A DNA stretch of 7,415 nucleotides from an archaeon (GTDB taxonomy: Archaea; Hydrothermarchaeota; Hydrothermarchaeia; Hydrothermarchaeales; JALUUU01). The notes beneath the pieces are model-generated. The model did no database searches and had not been told where the DNA came from. It saw only the letters and a program-made list of their open reading frames with translations. The stretch's first letter is position 1, and each line of letters starts with the position of its first letter. Position numbers and translations under genes: made by a program. This document shows, piece by piece, positions 1 to 4,791 of the stretch. The stretch lies in assembly GCA_027021185.1 (NCBI GenBank), contig JALUUU010000201.1, positions 1 to 7,415 on the forward strand, written 5' to 3'.

Positions 1-103
1 ACAACCATGGCAATAACGAAATTCCTTGTTGACCGTCGGCTGAACCCGAGATTTCCGGATTCATCGAAATAAACATAAACCATGCTCTAAACTATGATTA
101 AAG

Positions 104-116
104 CCTTAAAAACCTC
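104..116 (-). terminator. possible T-run terminator after the recombinase
   Basis: Just past the recombinase stop the minus strand reads GGTTTTTAAGG, and a CTTTAA follows. Short T runs after a gene are the usual archaeal intrinsic termination signal. There is no hairpin and the run has only five T residues, so this is tentative. The remainder of bases 1-121 holds no convincing reading frame, RNA gene or promoter. Confidence 0.25.
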
Positions 117-121
117 ACCCG

Positions 122-856
122 CTAGAACCATGGAACGTATCTGTCATACTCTTTCTTCAGCAGCTCCTTGTTGATGTGGACATAAATCATCGTGATGGAG
201 ATGCTTCTATGCCTCAACTGCTTCTGCACAAAGCTGACATCGCAGCCATTAGCAACGAGCAGGGACGCTAGAGCATGCCGTAGCACGTGAGGAGTAACCT
301 TCCCCTCAAGGCCTGCCTTCTTCGCGGCCCGCTTCACCGCCTTCCGAACAGCTCCATAGGACAGCATCCCGTCTTTGCCATTGAAGAGATAAGGCCCTCT
401 CTCGTCCCTCATCCTGAGCCAGGCCCTCAGATCCCCGGCGCATCCACCGGAGATAACGACATAATCCTCTATCCTGTTCTTGGAGTCACGGATCCTGACC
501 AGCCTCTTCTCCAGGTCAACATCCCCCACACGTAATTTCCTCAGCTCCCTTGATCTAAGACCACCAAAGAACAACAGGGACATGATGGCCCTGTCCCTAA
601 CGTCCCCTGTGGAATTCAGCAACCTATCGACCTCCCCAGCGCTAAGAACCCTCGGCATCCTCCTAACCGGGGGTATGCGCCTTATCTTGATCTTCCTCCC
701 CCGCATCTCGAGGTAATGCTGCAGGCCATACATCACCTGATTAATATGAGAAGCAGAATAACCCGCCTTGATCAGGCTGTCCTTATACCGCTGGATGTCC
801 CTCAGCGATGGATCAGTGCCTATGTCCCGGAGGGCCTTCCTAACCCCGCCTAACAT
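122..856 (-). CDS. XerA/phage-integrase-like tyrosine recombinase, catalytic part of a frameshifted gene
   Basis: This is a site-specific DNA recombinase of the tyrosine family, which cuts and rejoins DNA through a 3'-phosphotyrosyl link. The 244-residue frame carries the complete catalytic set: R101 (in GLRSREL), K126 in the beta-hairpin, H190 and R193 (PHVLRH), H216 (LRHRS) and the nucleophile Y225 (IYVHI). Residues 18-52 are the second half of the SAM-like core-binding domain (GYSASHINQV). The first half of that domain lies immediately upstream in another frame, and the ATG at 856 has no clear Shine-Dalgarno, so this start is probably not the original one. Archaeal XerA is roughly 280 residues; joining both frames gives about that size. 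The gene starts downstream of the 3' end of tRNA-Cys on the same strand, a common arrangement for integrases that use a tRNA attachment site. It could instead be a chromosomal XerA. The family call is firm; functionality is doubtful. Confidence 0.8.
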   Translation of the reverse strand: MLGGVRKALRDIGTDPSLRDIQRYKDSLIKAGYSASHINQVMYGLQHYLEMRGRKIKIRRIPPVRRMPRVLSAGEVDRLLNSTGDVRDRAIMSLLFFGGLRSRELRKLRVGDVDLEKRLVRIRDSKNRIEDYVVISGGCAGDLRAWLRMRDERGPYLFNGKDGMLSYGAVRKAVKRAAKKAGLEGKVTPHVLRHALASLLVANGCDVSFVQKQLRHRSISITMIYVHINKELLKKEYDRYVPWF

Positions 857-929
857 ACCTGGAAACAGTGGTCTCGCGCTGATTCTTCACTGAGCGCAGA
901 AAACCAGCGAAGGCCTCCTCGTCGAATAT
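843..929 (-). pseudogene. out-of-frame N-terminal remnant of the tyrosine recombinase
   Basis: In the frame ending at the TAG at 840-842 the minus strand encodes FDEEAFAGFLRSV followed by KNQRETTVSRYVRR. This has the pattern of the first helices of the recombinase core-binding domain (hydrophobic FL segment, then T-V-x-x-Y). It continues in register with VRKALRDIG of the downstream frame if one G is removed from the GGGG at 844-847. Aligned from memory with Pyrococcus XerA (NTVRMY...), the spacing from TV to the GYS motif then agrees to within one residue. No ATG, GTG or TTG lies in this frame between the tRNA and this segment; the first is an internal GTG at 890. The upstream boundary is therefore approximate, and the gene has probably lost its start as well. 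Confidence 0.6.
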
Positions 930-1039
930 ACAGTTATGTTTTAACTTATTCCAAGAATCCTTGCTCTTCTTACAAGAATGTTTACGGGTCTCGGCGAATG
1001 GGCCCGAAAGCCCTGCGCACCGGGACCGACGCTGAGAAG

Positions 1040-1111
1040 AGCCAGGGGCCGGATTTGAACCGGCGTAAAGCGGATCTGCAGTCCGCCGCCTCACCACTAG
1101 ACTACCCTGGC
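1040..1111 (-). tRNA. tRNA-Cys (anticodon GCA)
   Basis: The 72-base cloverleaf can be folded by eye. The acceptor stem GCCAGGG pairs with CCCTGGC, and the discriminator is U, as usual for tRNA-Cys. The anticodon stem GCGGA/TCCGC closes the seven-base loop CTGCAGA with anticodon GCA. The T arm is GCCGG-TTCAAAT-CCGGC. The D arm contains the usual TAGTGGT. The sequence after the discriminator is CTT, so CCA is not encoded and must be added by the CCA-adding enzyme. No intron is seen. The 3' end faces the recombinase gene, and the 3' half of such tRNAs often serves as an integration site. Confidence 0.95.
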
Positions 1112-1137
1112 CTGCACCCGTGGGAATGTAAAGTACC

Positions 1138-1150
1138 CTAAGCAAAGTTT
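1138..1150 (-). promoter_or_regulatory. possible TATA element of tRNA-Cys
   Basis: On the minus strand AAACTTTGCTTAG lies about 27-39 bases before the mature tRNA 5' end. That would place initiation a few bases ahead of it. The match to an archaeal TATA box is weak, and a second AT-rich stretch (CTTTACATT) is too close to the tRNA. Confidence 0.25.
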
Positions 1151-1151
1151 T

Positions 1152-1874
1152 TCATATGGCGTATATAAGCCCTTCCCTAAATCCTATCTGCAGGATTATG
1201 GCGGTGCCCAGGGCTATGCTGAGGAATCCGGCGGTGAGCCTAAGCCTGTAGTTGAAGACCTCGAATTTCTCCGCTGATACTGTGAAGGGAATGCTTATCA
1301 ATGTGCTTATGGCGGTCATGCCCATGATGGAGCCCAACCCGAAGACCAGGATATACAGGACTCCTTGGAACAGTGATCCCACGGTTGTGAGCACCAGGAG
1401 CATGAGGGCGGCGCTTCCCGCTAGGCCGTGGACCATGCCCACGAGGAAGGTCTTGTGCTCGGCCTTTAAGTGGTGGTGGGAGTGGTCAGGGGCCTCTTTG
1501 TGGGAGTGGATGTGGATGTGGGGACGGTCTTCGTCTTCCCTGCCATGGGTGTGGCGGTGGAGGTGGATCTTGTCCATTAGGAACTCCTTGGTCACCGATA
1601 CCCCCAGGAGGACGAGGACTATTCCCACGGCGAACTCCATAGACAGGGCCACCTTGGGGGGGATAGTTAGCTTCAGGATGAGAACCACAAGTCCCACGAG
1701 GAGTAGGGTGGATGTGTGGCCAAGGCCCCAGAATGTTCCCAGGAGAGAGGCCTTGAGGAGGCTCTTGTTTTTACTGATTAGAGTGGACACTGCCACAACG
1801 TGATCAGCGTCAAGGGCGTGACGCATCCCCAGAACGAATCCGAGGAACAGGATGGCGGCGGCTCCAGCTTCCAA
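1152..1874 (-). CDS. NicO/UreH-type nickel (or cobalt) transporter
   Basis: This is an integral membrane permease of the NiCoT/NicO superfamily, predicted to move Ni2+ or Co2+ across the cytoplasmic membrane. The signature HX4DH of the family is present at H19-H25 (HALDADH) in the first hydrophobic region. It is followed by GHTST (52-56) and the second family motif VHGLAGSAA (148-156). About six hydrophobic segments flank a hydrophilic loop (residues 104-140) with 13 histidines, a likely metal-binding or sensing loop. The start is TTG at 1874, six bases behind AGGAGG, and no ATG competes. Length (240 residues) is normal for the UreH/RcnA-like branch. The gene has its own TATA box and a dyad that looks like a NikR site, and nikR is next upstream. 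NikR represses importers in excess nickel, so I infer uptake. Histidine-rich loops also occur in RcnA-type exporters, and substrate and direction are not proven. Confidence 0.85.
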   Translation of the reverse strand: MEAGAAAILFLGFVLGMRHALDADHVVAVSTLISKNKSLLKASLLGTFWGLGHTSTLLLVGLVVLILKLTIPPKVALSMEFAVGIVLVLLGVSVTKEFLMDKIHLHRHTHGREDEDRPHIHIHSHKEAPDHSHHHLKAEHKTFLVGMVHGLAGSAALMLLVLTTVGSLFQGVLYILVFGLGSIMGMTAISTLISIPFTVSAEKFEVFNYRLRLTAGFLSIALGTAIILQIGFREGLIYAI

Positions 1875-1880
1875 GCTAAC

Positions 1881-1886
1881 CCTCCT
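1881..1886 (-). promoter_or_regulatory. ribosome binding site deciding the TTG start of the nickel transporter
   Basis: AGGAGG on the minus strand sits six bases before TTG at 1874. It fixes this unusual start and shows that the transporter mRNA has a short leader of about 20 bases rather than being leaderless. Confidence 0.75.
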
Positions 1887-1887
1887 C

Positions 1888-1916
1888 AGTGCTACTATTT
1901 TTATAAAAGTAGTACT
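1888..1916. promoter_or_regulatory. inverted repeat, candidate NikR operator
   Basis: AGTGCTACT (1888-1896) and AGTAGTACT (1908-1916) are inverted copies matching at 8 of 9 bases around an 11-base AT-only spacer. Viewed as GTGCTAC-N13-GTAGTAC, it has the layout of non-enterobacterial NikR operators, two roughly seven-base half-sites about two helical turns apart. It lies between the TATA box at 1916-1923 and the ribosome site, covering the predicted start of transcription near 1893. A protein bound there would block initiation. NikR is encoded next door, so it is the obvious candidate; binding itself is inferred. Confidence 0.6.
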
Positions 1917-1927
1917 ATATAAATTTT
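1915..1927 (-). promoter_or_regulatory. TATA box of the nickel transporter
   Basis: The minus strand reads AAAATTTATATAG. With the usual 25-27 base spacing this places initiation near 1893, about 19 bases before the TTG codon. A second TATA-like stretch inside the dyad spacer would start the RNA downstream of the SD, so it is less likely. Confidence 0.6.
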
Positions 1928-1958
1928 GCCTTATGCATAAATGTTTCCCTTAAGTAAC

Positions 1959-2372
1959 CTAGAGTTCCTCAGCCAGTCCAGTTATCACGAGGCTGCCGTG
2001 CTTAACCCCCTTGGAGCTCAGAAGCTCTTCAGAGATCTTTTTAACCACCTCGGCCCTTCCCCTCAACACCAGGACCTCCATGCAGCTCCTGCCGCTCAGG
2101 TGGACGTGCATGCTTGAAACCATATGCCCCGCGTAGTGGTGCTGCAGATCGGTGAGCTTGTCGGTGACGCCCCTAACGTCGTGGTCGTACACAAGGGTGA
2201 GGCTGGCCACCACCTCTTCCCCCCTCTCCCACTTCTCCTCCACTATTTTATCTCGAATCAGGTCCCGTATGGCCTCTGAGCGGCTGCCGTAGCCCTTCTC
2301 TTTGATGATCTTGTTGAACTTCTCAAGGAGCTCGGGCTCTAGGGAGATGCTGAACCGGGATACCTTGCCCAT
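1959..2372 (-). CDS. nikR: nickel-responsive transcriptional regulator NikR
   Basis: This is a ribbon-helix-helix DNA-binding protein with a C-terminal ACT-like nickel-binding domain; it works as a tetramer that represses nickel transport genes when nickel is plentiful. The N-terminal RHH fold is clear (SRFSISLEPELLEKF, then GSRSEAIRDLIR). The four high-affinity nickel ligands of E. coli NikR (H76, H87, H89, C95) correspond in spacing to H78, H89, H91 and C97 here (QHH...HVH...C). The C-terminal GVKHGSLVITG is typical. I chose ATG at 2372 (137 residues, MGKVSRF) because AGGTGG stands five bases before it; an in-frame GTG at 2381 would add three residues but has no SD. The gene follows the nucleotidyltransferase after 12 bases, so it is probably the last gene of the GTPase operon. 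Its likely target is the transporter downstream. Confidence 0.95.
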   Translation of the reverse strand: MGKVSRFSISLEPELLEKFNKIIKEKGYGSRSEAIRDLIRDKIVEEKWERGEEVVASLTLVYDHDVRGVTDKLTDLQHHYAGHMVSSMHVHLSGRSCMEVLVLRGRAEVVKKISEELLSSKGVKHGSLVITGLAEEL

Positions 2373-2377
2373 GACCG

Positions 2378-2383
2378 CCACCT
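2378..2383 (-). promoter_or_regulatory. ribosome binding site deciding the nikR start
   Basis: AGGTGG on the minus strand, two bases past the stop of the upstream gene and five bases before ATG 2372. It overlaps the alternative GTG at 2381, which argues against that start. Confidence 0.55.
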
Positions 2384-2384
2384 G

Positions 2385-3389
2385 CTAGCGCCCGTAGAAG
2401 TCCTCCACCCTGACGGTGTCCCTGGGATGGGGCGTGGAGTACTCGAAGATCTTGAGGTTCTCCGTTGCTACGATGGAGTGCACCCGTCCAGGCTCGATCC
2501 TTATCACCCCTCCCTCAGCTGCGGTCTCCCTCTTCTTTTCTTTGGGGAAGTCTATGAATCCCTCTCCCTCCATGACGTGCATGCTCTCGTCCTTGCTCGG
2601 GTGGTAGTGGACGGAGGTTGAGAATCCTTTCTTGATGTAGAGCTCCTTGACGAGATATTTGTCGTTGTTGACTATGGTCTTCTCGTAGCCCCACGGCTTC
2701 TCGACTCTGCTTTGGAATTCCTTCCTCACCGCCTTCAGGTCCTTGATTCCGTCCACGCTGCGCCAGAAACAGGGCTCGTAGTATATCCCCGCCTTTCGCT
2801 CCTCCACCAGCACAGGGAACACCGTGTACTCTATGTCTTTCCTGTCGTATTCCCTGTCGAAGTAGGGAAAGGCCTCCTTCTTTATGTAGTATATCCCCGC
2901 GTTTATGTAGTGGTCCAGGACAGGCTTCTCCCTGAAAGAGACTATCTTCCTGTCGGAGAACTCGATTATCCCGTAGGGGCTCTGCATCTTGGTCACGACT
3001 ATGGTGATGAGGTCGTCGGTTCTCTGGGCCACGCGGATGAGGTTTTTTATGTTCACGTCCGTCACCACGTCGCCGTTCCTCACCACGGCGTCTGAGTTTA
3101 TCCTCTTAAGAGCGTTGTTCAACGCCCACAGAGTTCCCATGGGCTTCTCCTCCACCAGGTAGTGGATCTTCAATCCGTTCCAGTGGTCGCCGAAGCGCTC
3201 CATGATCTGGTCCCCGAGGTAGCCCACCAGGAGGTATGCCTCGTCTATGCCCGCATAACGCAGGTCTGTGAGCTGCTTGTCCAGGATGGTGAACCCGTCT
3301 CTAAGCTCAAGGAGGGGCTTCGGTGTGGTGCTGGTTAAGGGCAGGAGGCGCTTGCCGTAACCCCCAGCGAATATTATCCCGACTACCAT
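2385..3389 (-). CDS. bifunctional sugar-1-phosphate nucleotidyltransferase with C-terminal cupin (type II mannose-6-phosphate isomerase-like) domain
   Basis: A two-domain enzyme of nucleotide-sugar synthesis in the cytoplasm. Residues 1-225 form a nucleotidyltransferase. The NTP-binding signature GGYGKRLLPLT is at 9-19 with K24 in PKPLL. EKPMGT is at 81-86, NGD with the metal-binding D107 at 105-107, FREKP at 152-156, NAGIY at 163-167 and WRSVDG at 209-214. Residues 229-334 form a cupin opening with EKPWGYEKT, with probable metal ligands H261, H263, E268 and H304. EKPWGYE resembles the isomerase domain of type II phosphomannose isomerases. The combination resembles ManC (GDP-mannose synthesis), but the N-terminal half looks more like RmlA/GlmU-type transferases, so sugar and nucleotide cannot be named. 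The start ATG has GAGGTG seven bases upstream overlapping the stop of the zinc-ribbon gene. It may feed the glycan pathway suggested by the flippase and AglB genes to the right. Confidence 0.88.
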   Translation of the reverse strand: MVVGIIFAGGYGKRLLPLTSTTPKPLLELRDGFTILDKQLTDLRYAGIDEAYLLVGYLGDQIMERFGDHWNGLKIHYLVEEKPMGTLWALNNALKRINSDAVVRNGDVVTDVNIKNLIRVAQRTDDLITIVVTKMQSPYGIIEFSDRKIVSFREKPVLDHYINAGIYYIKKEAFPYFDREYDRKDIEYTVFPVLVEERKAGIYYEPCFWRSVDGIKDLKAVRKEFQSRVEKPWGYEKTIVNNDKYLVKELYIKKGFSTSVHYHPSKDESMHVMEGEGFIDFPKEKKRETAAEGGVIRIEPGRVHSIVATENLKIFEYSTPHPRDTVRVEDFYGR

Positions 3390-3401
3390 GCCGCCACCAC
3401 C

Positions 3402-3743
3402 TCACTTCTCTCTGAACTTGTCTATGAGTTTGCGCTCCTTCTTCTTGTCCCTGAAGACAGAGGACAGGCTGAGGAGGTAGCGCCCCTCTTCCCCGGCAAC
3501 GATGATGGGCTCCTGCTTGAGAAGGGAGTCGAGATCGATGTCGTAGACGCCGTTTTTGACGCGGATGTTCCATATGTCGAACTCGTCCACCTCCCTGGCG
3601 CCCTCCTCCATGAGTCTGTCGGCCTCGTCGTCGCTTATGGGGCGGAGGTACGCGAAGAGGCGGTTTCCGCACTCGCAGCCCTTCAGGACCGCTTCCGAGC
3701 CTTTTTCGTAGACTTTCCCGCACCGCGTGCACTTGTGCGGCGT
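3402..3743 (-). CDS. small zinc-ribbon protein (COG3364-like), apparent ACG start
   Basis: A 113-residue protein of unknown function. An N-terminal zinc ribbon PHKCTRCG...KGCECGN offers C5, C8, C23 and C25; the second knuckle is C-x-C instead of the common C-x-x-C. The C-terminal part (GVYDIDLDSLL, then EEGRYLLSLSSVF) and a charged tail follow the pattern I recall for archaeal COG3364 proteins, which sit beside DUF2073 and an Era-like GTPase. No ATG, GTG or TTG opens this frame ahead of the ribbon; the first ATG (3611, residue 45) would remove all cysteines. The residue expected to be Met is encoded by ACG at 3741-3743, seven bases behind GGAGGTG. Alternatives are a -1 ribosomal slip on the A7 run joining it to DUF2073, or one spurious A masking the GTG at 3753. 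It overlaps DUF2073 by 61 bases. The product family is likely; the start is uncertain. Confidence 0.75.
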   Translation of the reverse strand, partial: TPHKCTRCGKVYEKGSEAVLKGCECGNRLFAYLRPISDDEADRLMEEGAREVDEFDIWNIRVKNGVYDIDLDSLLKQEPIIVAGEEGRYLLSLSSVFRDKKKERKLIDKFREK

Positions 3744-4105
3744 TTTTTTCCACCTCCTCTTGCGAGCATTGAAAGATAATTGGGCTCCTTCTTTATCGCC
3801 TCCACCATCCTCGTGGGGCCCACAATGGTTAATCCAGGCCTTCTGCCAGAGATGTAGCTGGCTATCTTGTCCCTAAGGGTCCTGGCCCTGTGGTCCAGGC
3901 GGTAGAACTCTATCCCGTGAAAGTCTTTGGCGTCGATCTCCCTCATGGTGGCCTCTATGAGCTCTGTCTCCTCCTCGGGGCTGAGACCTTCTTCAAGGAC
4001 GACGATGACGTTCTTCTTTATTCTTTCGAGGATGAATGCCACTTTCTCCACAGAGGCCTTAGAGGCAAGGGATTCCGATGAAACGAAGTCTAGCTGTACT
4101 TCCAT
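3683..4105 (-). CDS. DUF2073 (COG3365-like) conserved archaeal protein
   Basis: A 140-residue soluble protein of unknown function. Recognisable family features are the opening MEVQLDFVSSESL, a helical stretch (KVAFILERIKKNVIVVLEEGLSP), FHGIEFYRLD (62-71) and the conserved LTIVGPTRMVEAIKKEP at 92-108. The last 25 residues (116-140) are dominated by Lys, Arg, Gly and Ser, and the final 20 codons overlap the zinc-ribbon gene; this basic tail may be a by-product of the overlap or may bind nucleic acid. I chose ATG 4105 because AGGAGG lies six bases upstream and overlaps the stop of the GTPase gene. A longer frame from 4156 would run into the GTPase and lacks family resemblance. The gene lies between the GTPase and the zinc ribbon, an arrangement found in many Euryarchaeota, so the three products probably act together. 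Confidence 0.82.
   Translation of the reverse strand: MEVQLDFVSSESLASKASVEKVAFILERIKKNVIVVLEEGLSPEEETELIEATMREIDAKDFHGIEFYRLDHRARTLRDKIASYISGRRPGLTIVGPTRMVEAIKKEPNYLSMLARGGGKKRRTSARGAGKSTKKARKRS
3743..3749 (-). other. A7 run at the DUF2073/zinc-ribbon junction, possible slippery site
   Basis: In the DUF2073 frame the mRNA reads GGA-AAA-AAA-CGC. A -1 slip on A-AAA-AAA makes the next codon ACG and enters exactly the zinc-ribbon frame. Two bases further, CCGCAC (3735-3740) can pair with GTGCGG (3718-3723). An SD-like GGAGGTG (3751-3757) lies one base upstream; its spacing suits initiation at ACG better than stimulation of a -1 slip. Function is inferred. Confidence 0.35.
3751..3757 (-). promoter_or_regulatory. 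strong ribosome binding site seven bases before an ACG codon
   Basis: GGAGGTG is a near-perfect match to the archaeal anti-SD. It is followed by GAAAAAA and then ACG-CCG-CAC, where homologous proteins would begin Met-Pro-His. It lies inside the DUF2073 coding sequence, where it encodes the Gly-rich ARGGG stretch. Confidence 0.6.
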
Positions 4106-4111
4106 CTGCTG

Positions 4112-4117
4112 CCTCCT
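4112..4117 (-). promoter_or_regulatory. ribosome binding site of DUF2073 overlapping the GTPase stop
   Basis: The minus strand reads TAGGAGG: the TAG stop of the GTPase merges with AGGAGG, six bases before ATG 4105. This fixes the DUF2073 start and suggests translational coupling. Confidence 0.75.
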
Positions 4118-4745
4118 AGGTAAGGTGCTCCTGGATCGCCTCATAGAGCTTATCAATATTCTCCCCCGTGGCCGCGGATATGGGGACGACCACGTGCTGG
4201 GGGAAGGCGTTCTCGATGCTGCTGGGCGAGGACTCCGGCAGGTCTATCTTGTTGGCCACGATAATCGTGGGTATCCCCCTGGCCTCCAAGTTGCCTATTA
4301 TGGTGACGTTTACCTGGGTGTAGGGATCCTCGGCGGAGTCCATGACCACGAGGACCGCGTCCACATTGTCCAGCCACTTTATGGCCTCAATAACGCCCTT
4401 GGTGGCTTCCTTGGCCCTTTCCCTGGCGTCGTCATCGCCGAGGCCGTAGTCCCTGAAGTGCTTATAGTCCACCTGGGTCGCTATACCCGGCATGTCCACG
4501 ATGTTCATCTTGAGCTCGCCGTTGTTGGTCTTGACCACGATGTTCTCCACCTTCTGGACATGCCTGGTCTCGTGGGGGATCTCAGAAACAGTACCAACCT
4601 CCTTTCCCAGCCAGTCCAGGGATATCCTGTTGGCGAGGGTCGTTTTTCCGGCATTGACCGCGCCGTAGAAGCCCAGCTGTATCTGCTTCTTCCTCTTGAA
4701 AATCCGCAGGATCTTGGCGTAGTACTTCTTGAGCTTGTCTAGCAT
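4116..4745 (-). CDS. Era-like small GTPase of the DUF2073/zinc-ribbon cluster
   Basis: A 209-residue P-loop GTPase with all nucleotide-binding motifs: G1 GAVNAGKT at 28-35, a likely G2 threonine at T60, G3 DMPG at 84-87, G4 NKID at 165-168 and G5 SAATG at 190-194. NAGKT in the P-loop is typical of the TrmE-Era-like branch. A strongly basic N-terminal helix (residues 4-20, KLKKYYAKILRIFKRKK) could contact membrane or RNA. Unlike bacterial Era, no KH domain follows; the protein ends right after the G domain. It heads an operon with DUF2073 and the zinc ribbon. That trio is conserved in archaea but its biochemical role is not known to me; ribosome- or membrane-linked functions are both possible. 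A TATA box lies about 30 bases before ATG 4745, leaving a leader of only about five bases and no SD. Confidence 0.9.
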   Translation of the reverse strand: MLDKLKKYYAKILRIFKRKKQIQLGFYGAVNAGKTTLANRISLDWLGKEVGTVSEIPHETRHVQKVENIVVKTNNGELKMNIVDMPGIATQVDYKHFRDYGLGDDDARERAKEATKGVIEAIKWLDNVDAVLVVMDSAEDPYTQVNVTIIGNLEARGIPTIIVANKIDLPESSPSSIENAFPQHVVVPISAATGENIDKLYEAIQEHLT

Positions 4746-4770
4746 GCCACATATTATCTGAAAAAGGTGC

Positions 4771-4784
4771 CCATATAAAATTTT
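4771..4784 (-). promoter_or_regulatory. TATA box of the GTPase operon
   Basis: AAAATTTTATATGG on the minus strand, in the 46-base gap between the flippase stop and the GTPase start. Normal spacing puts initiation near 4750, so the mRNA is nearly leaderless. It separates this operon from the flippase gene upstream. Confidence 0.6.
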
Positions 4785-4791
4785 GCTTGCG

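Noticed and set aside
47..66. Possible attachment-site copy of the tRNA-Cys T arm left of the recombinase
   Set aside because: Only seven bases (CCGGATT) match the tRNA segment; not distinguishable from chance.
76..96. Near-identical direct repeat TAAACCATG / TAAACTATG, with AACCATGG also at 3-10 and 126-133
   Set aside because: Too short and imperfect, with one copy inside coding sequence; probably chance in an AT-rich stretch.
840..1145. 101-codon minus-strand frame running through the tRNA and ending before the recombinase
   Set aside because: Most of it is the tRNA-Cys gene read as protein; only its last part (about 843-929) is meaningful, as the lost N terminus of the recombinase.
1252..1803. 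183-codon plus-strand frame opposite the nickel permease
   Set aside because: Its Trp/Met-rich stretch is only the reverse reading of the His-rich loop codons.
3307..3753. 148-codon minus-strand frame starting with GTG just after the strong SD
   Set aside because: It is Arg/Pro/His-rich, has no family resemblance, and overlaps both the zinc-ribbon and transferase genes. The GTG matters only if the A7 run holds one base too many.
3927..4742. 271-codon plus-strand frame
   Set aside because: Antisense shadow of the GTPase and DUF2073 genes, which carry clear motifs on the other strand.
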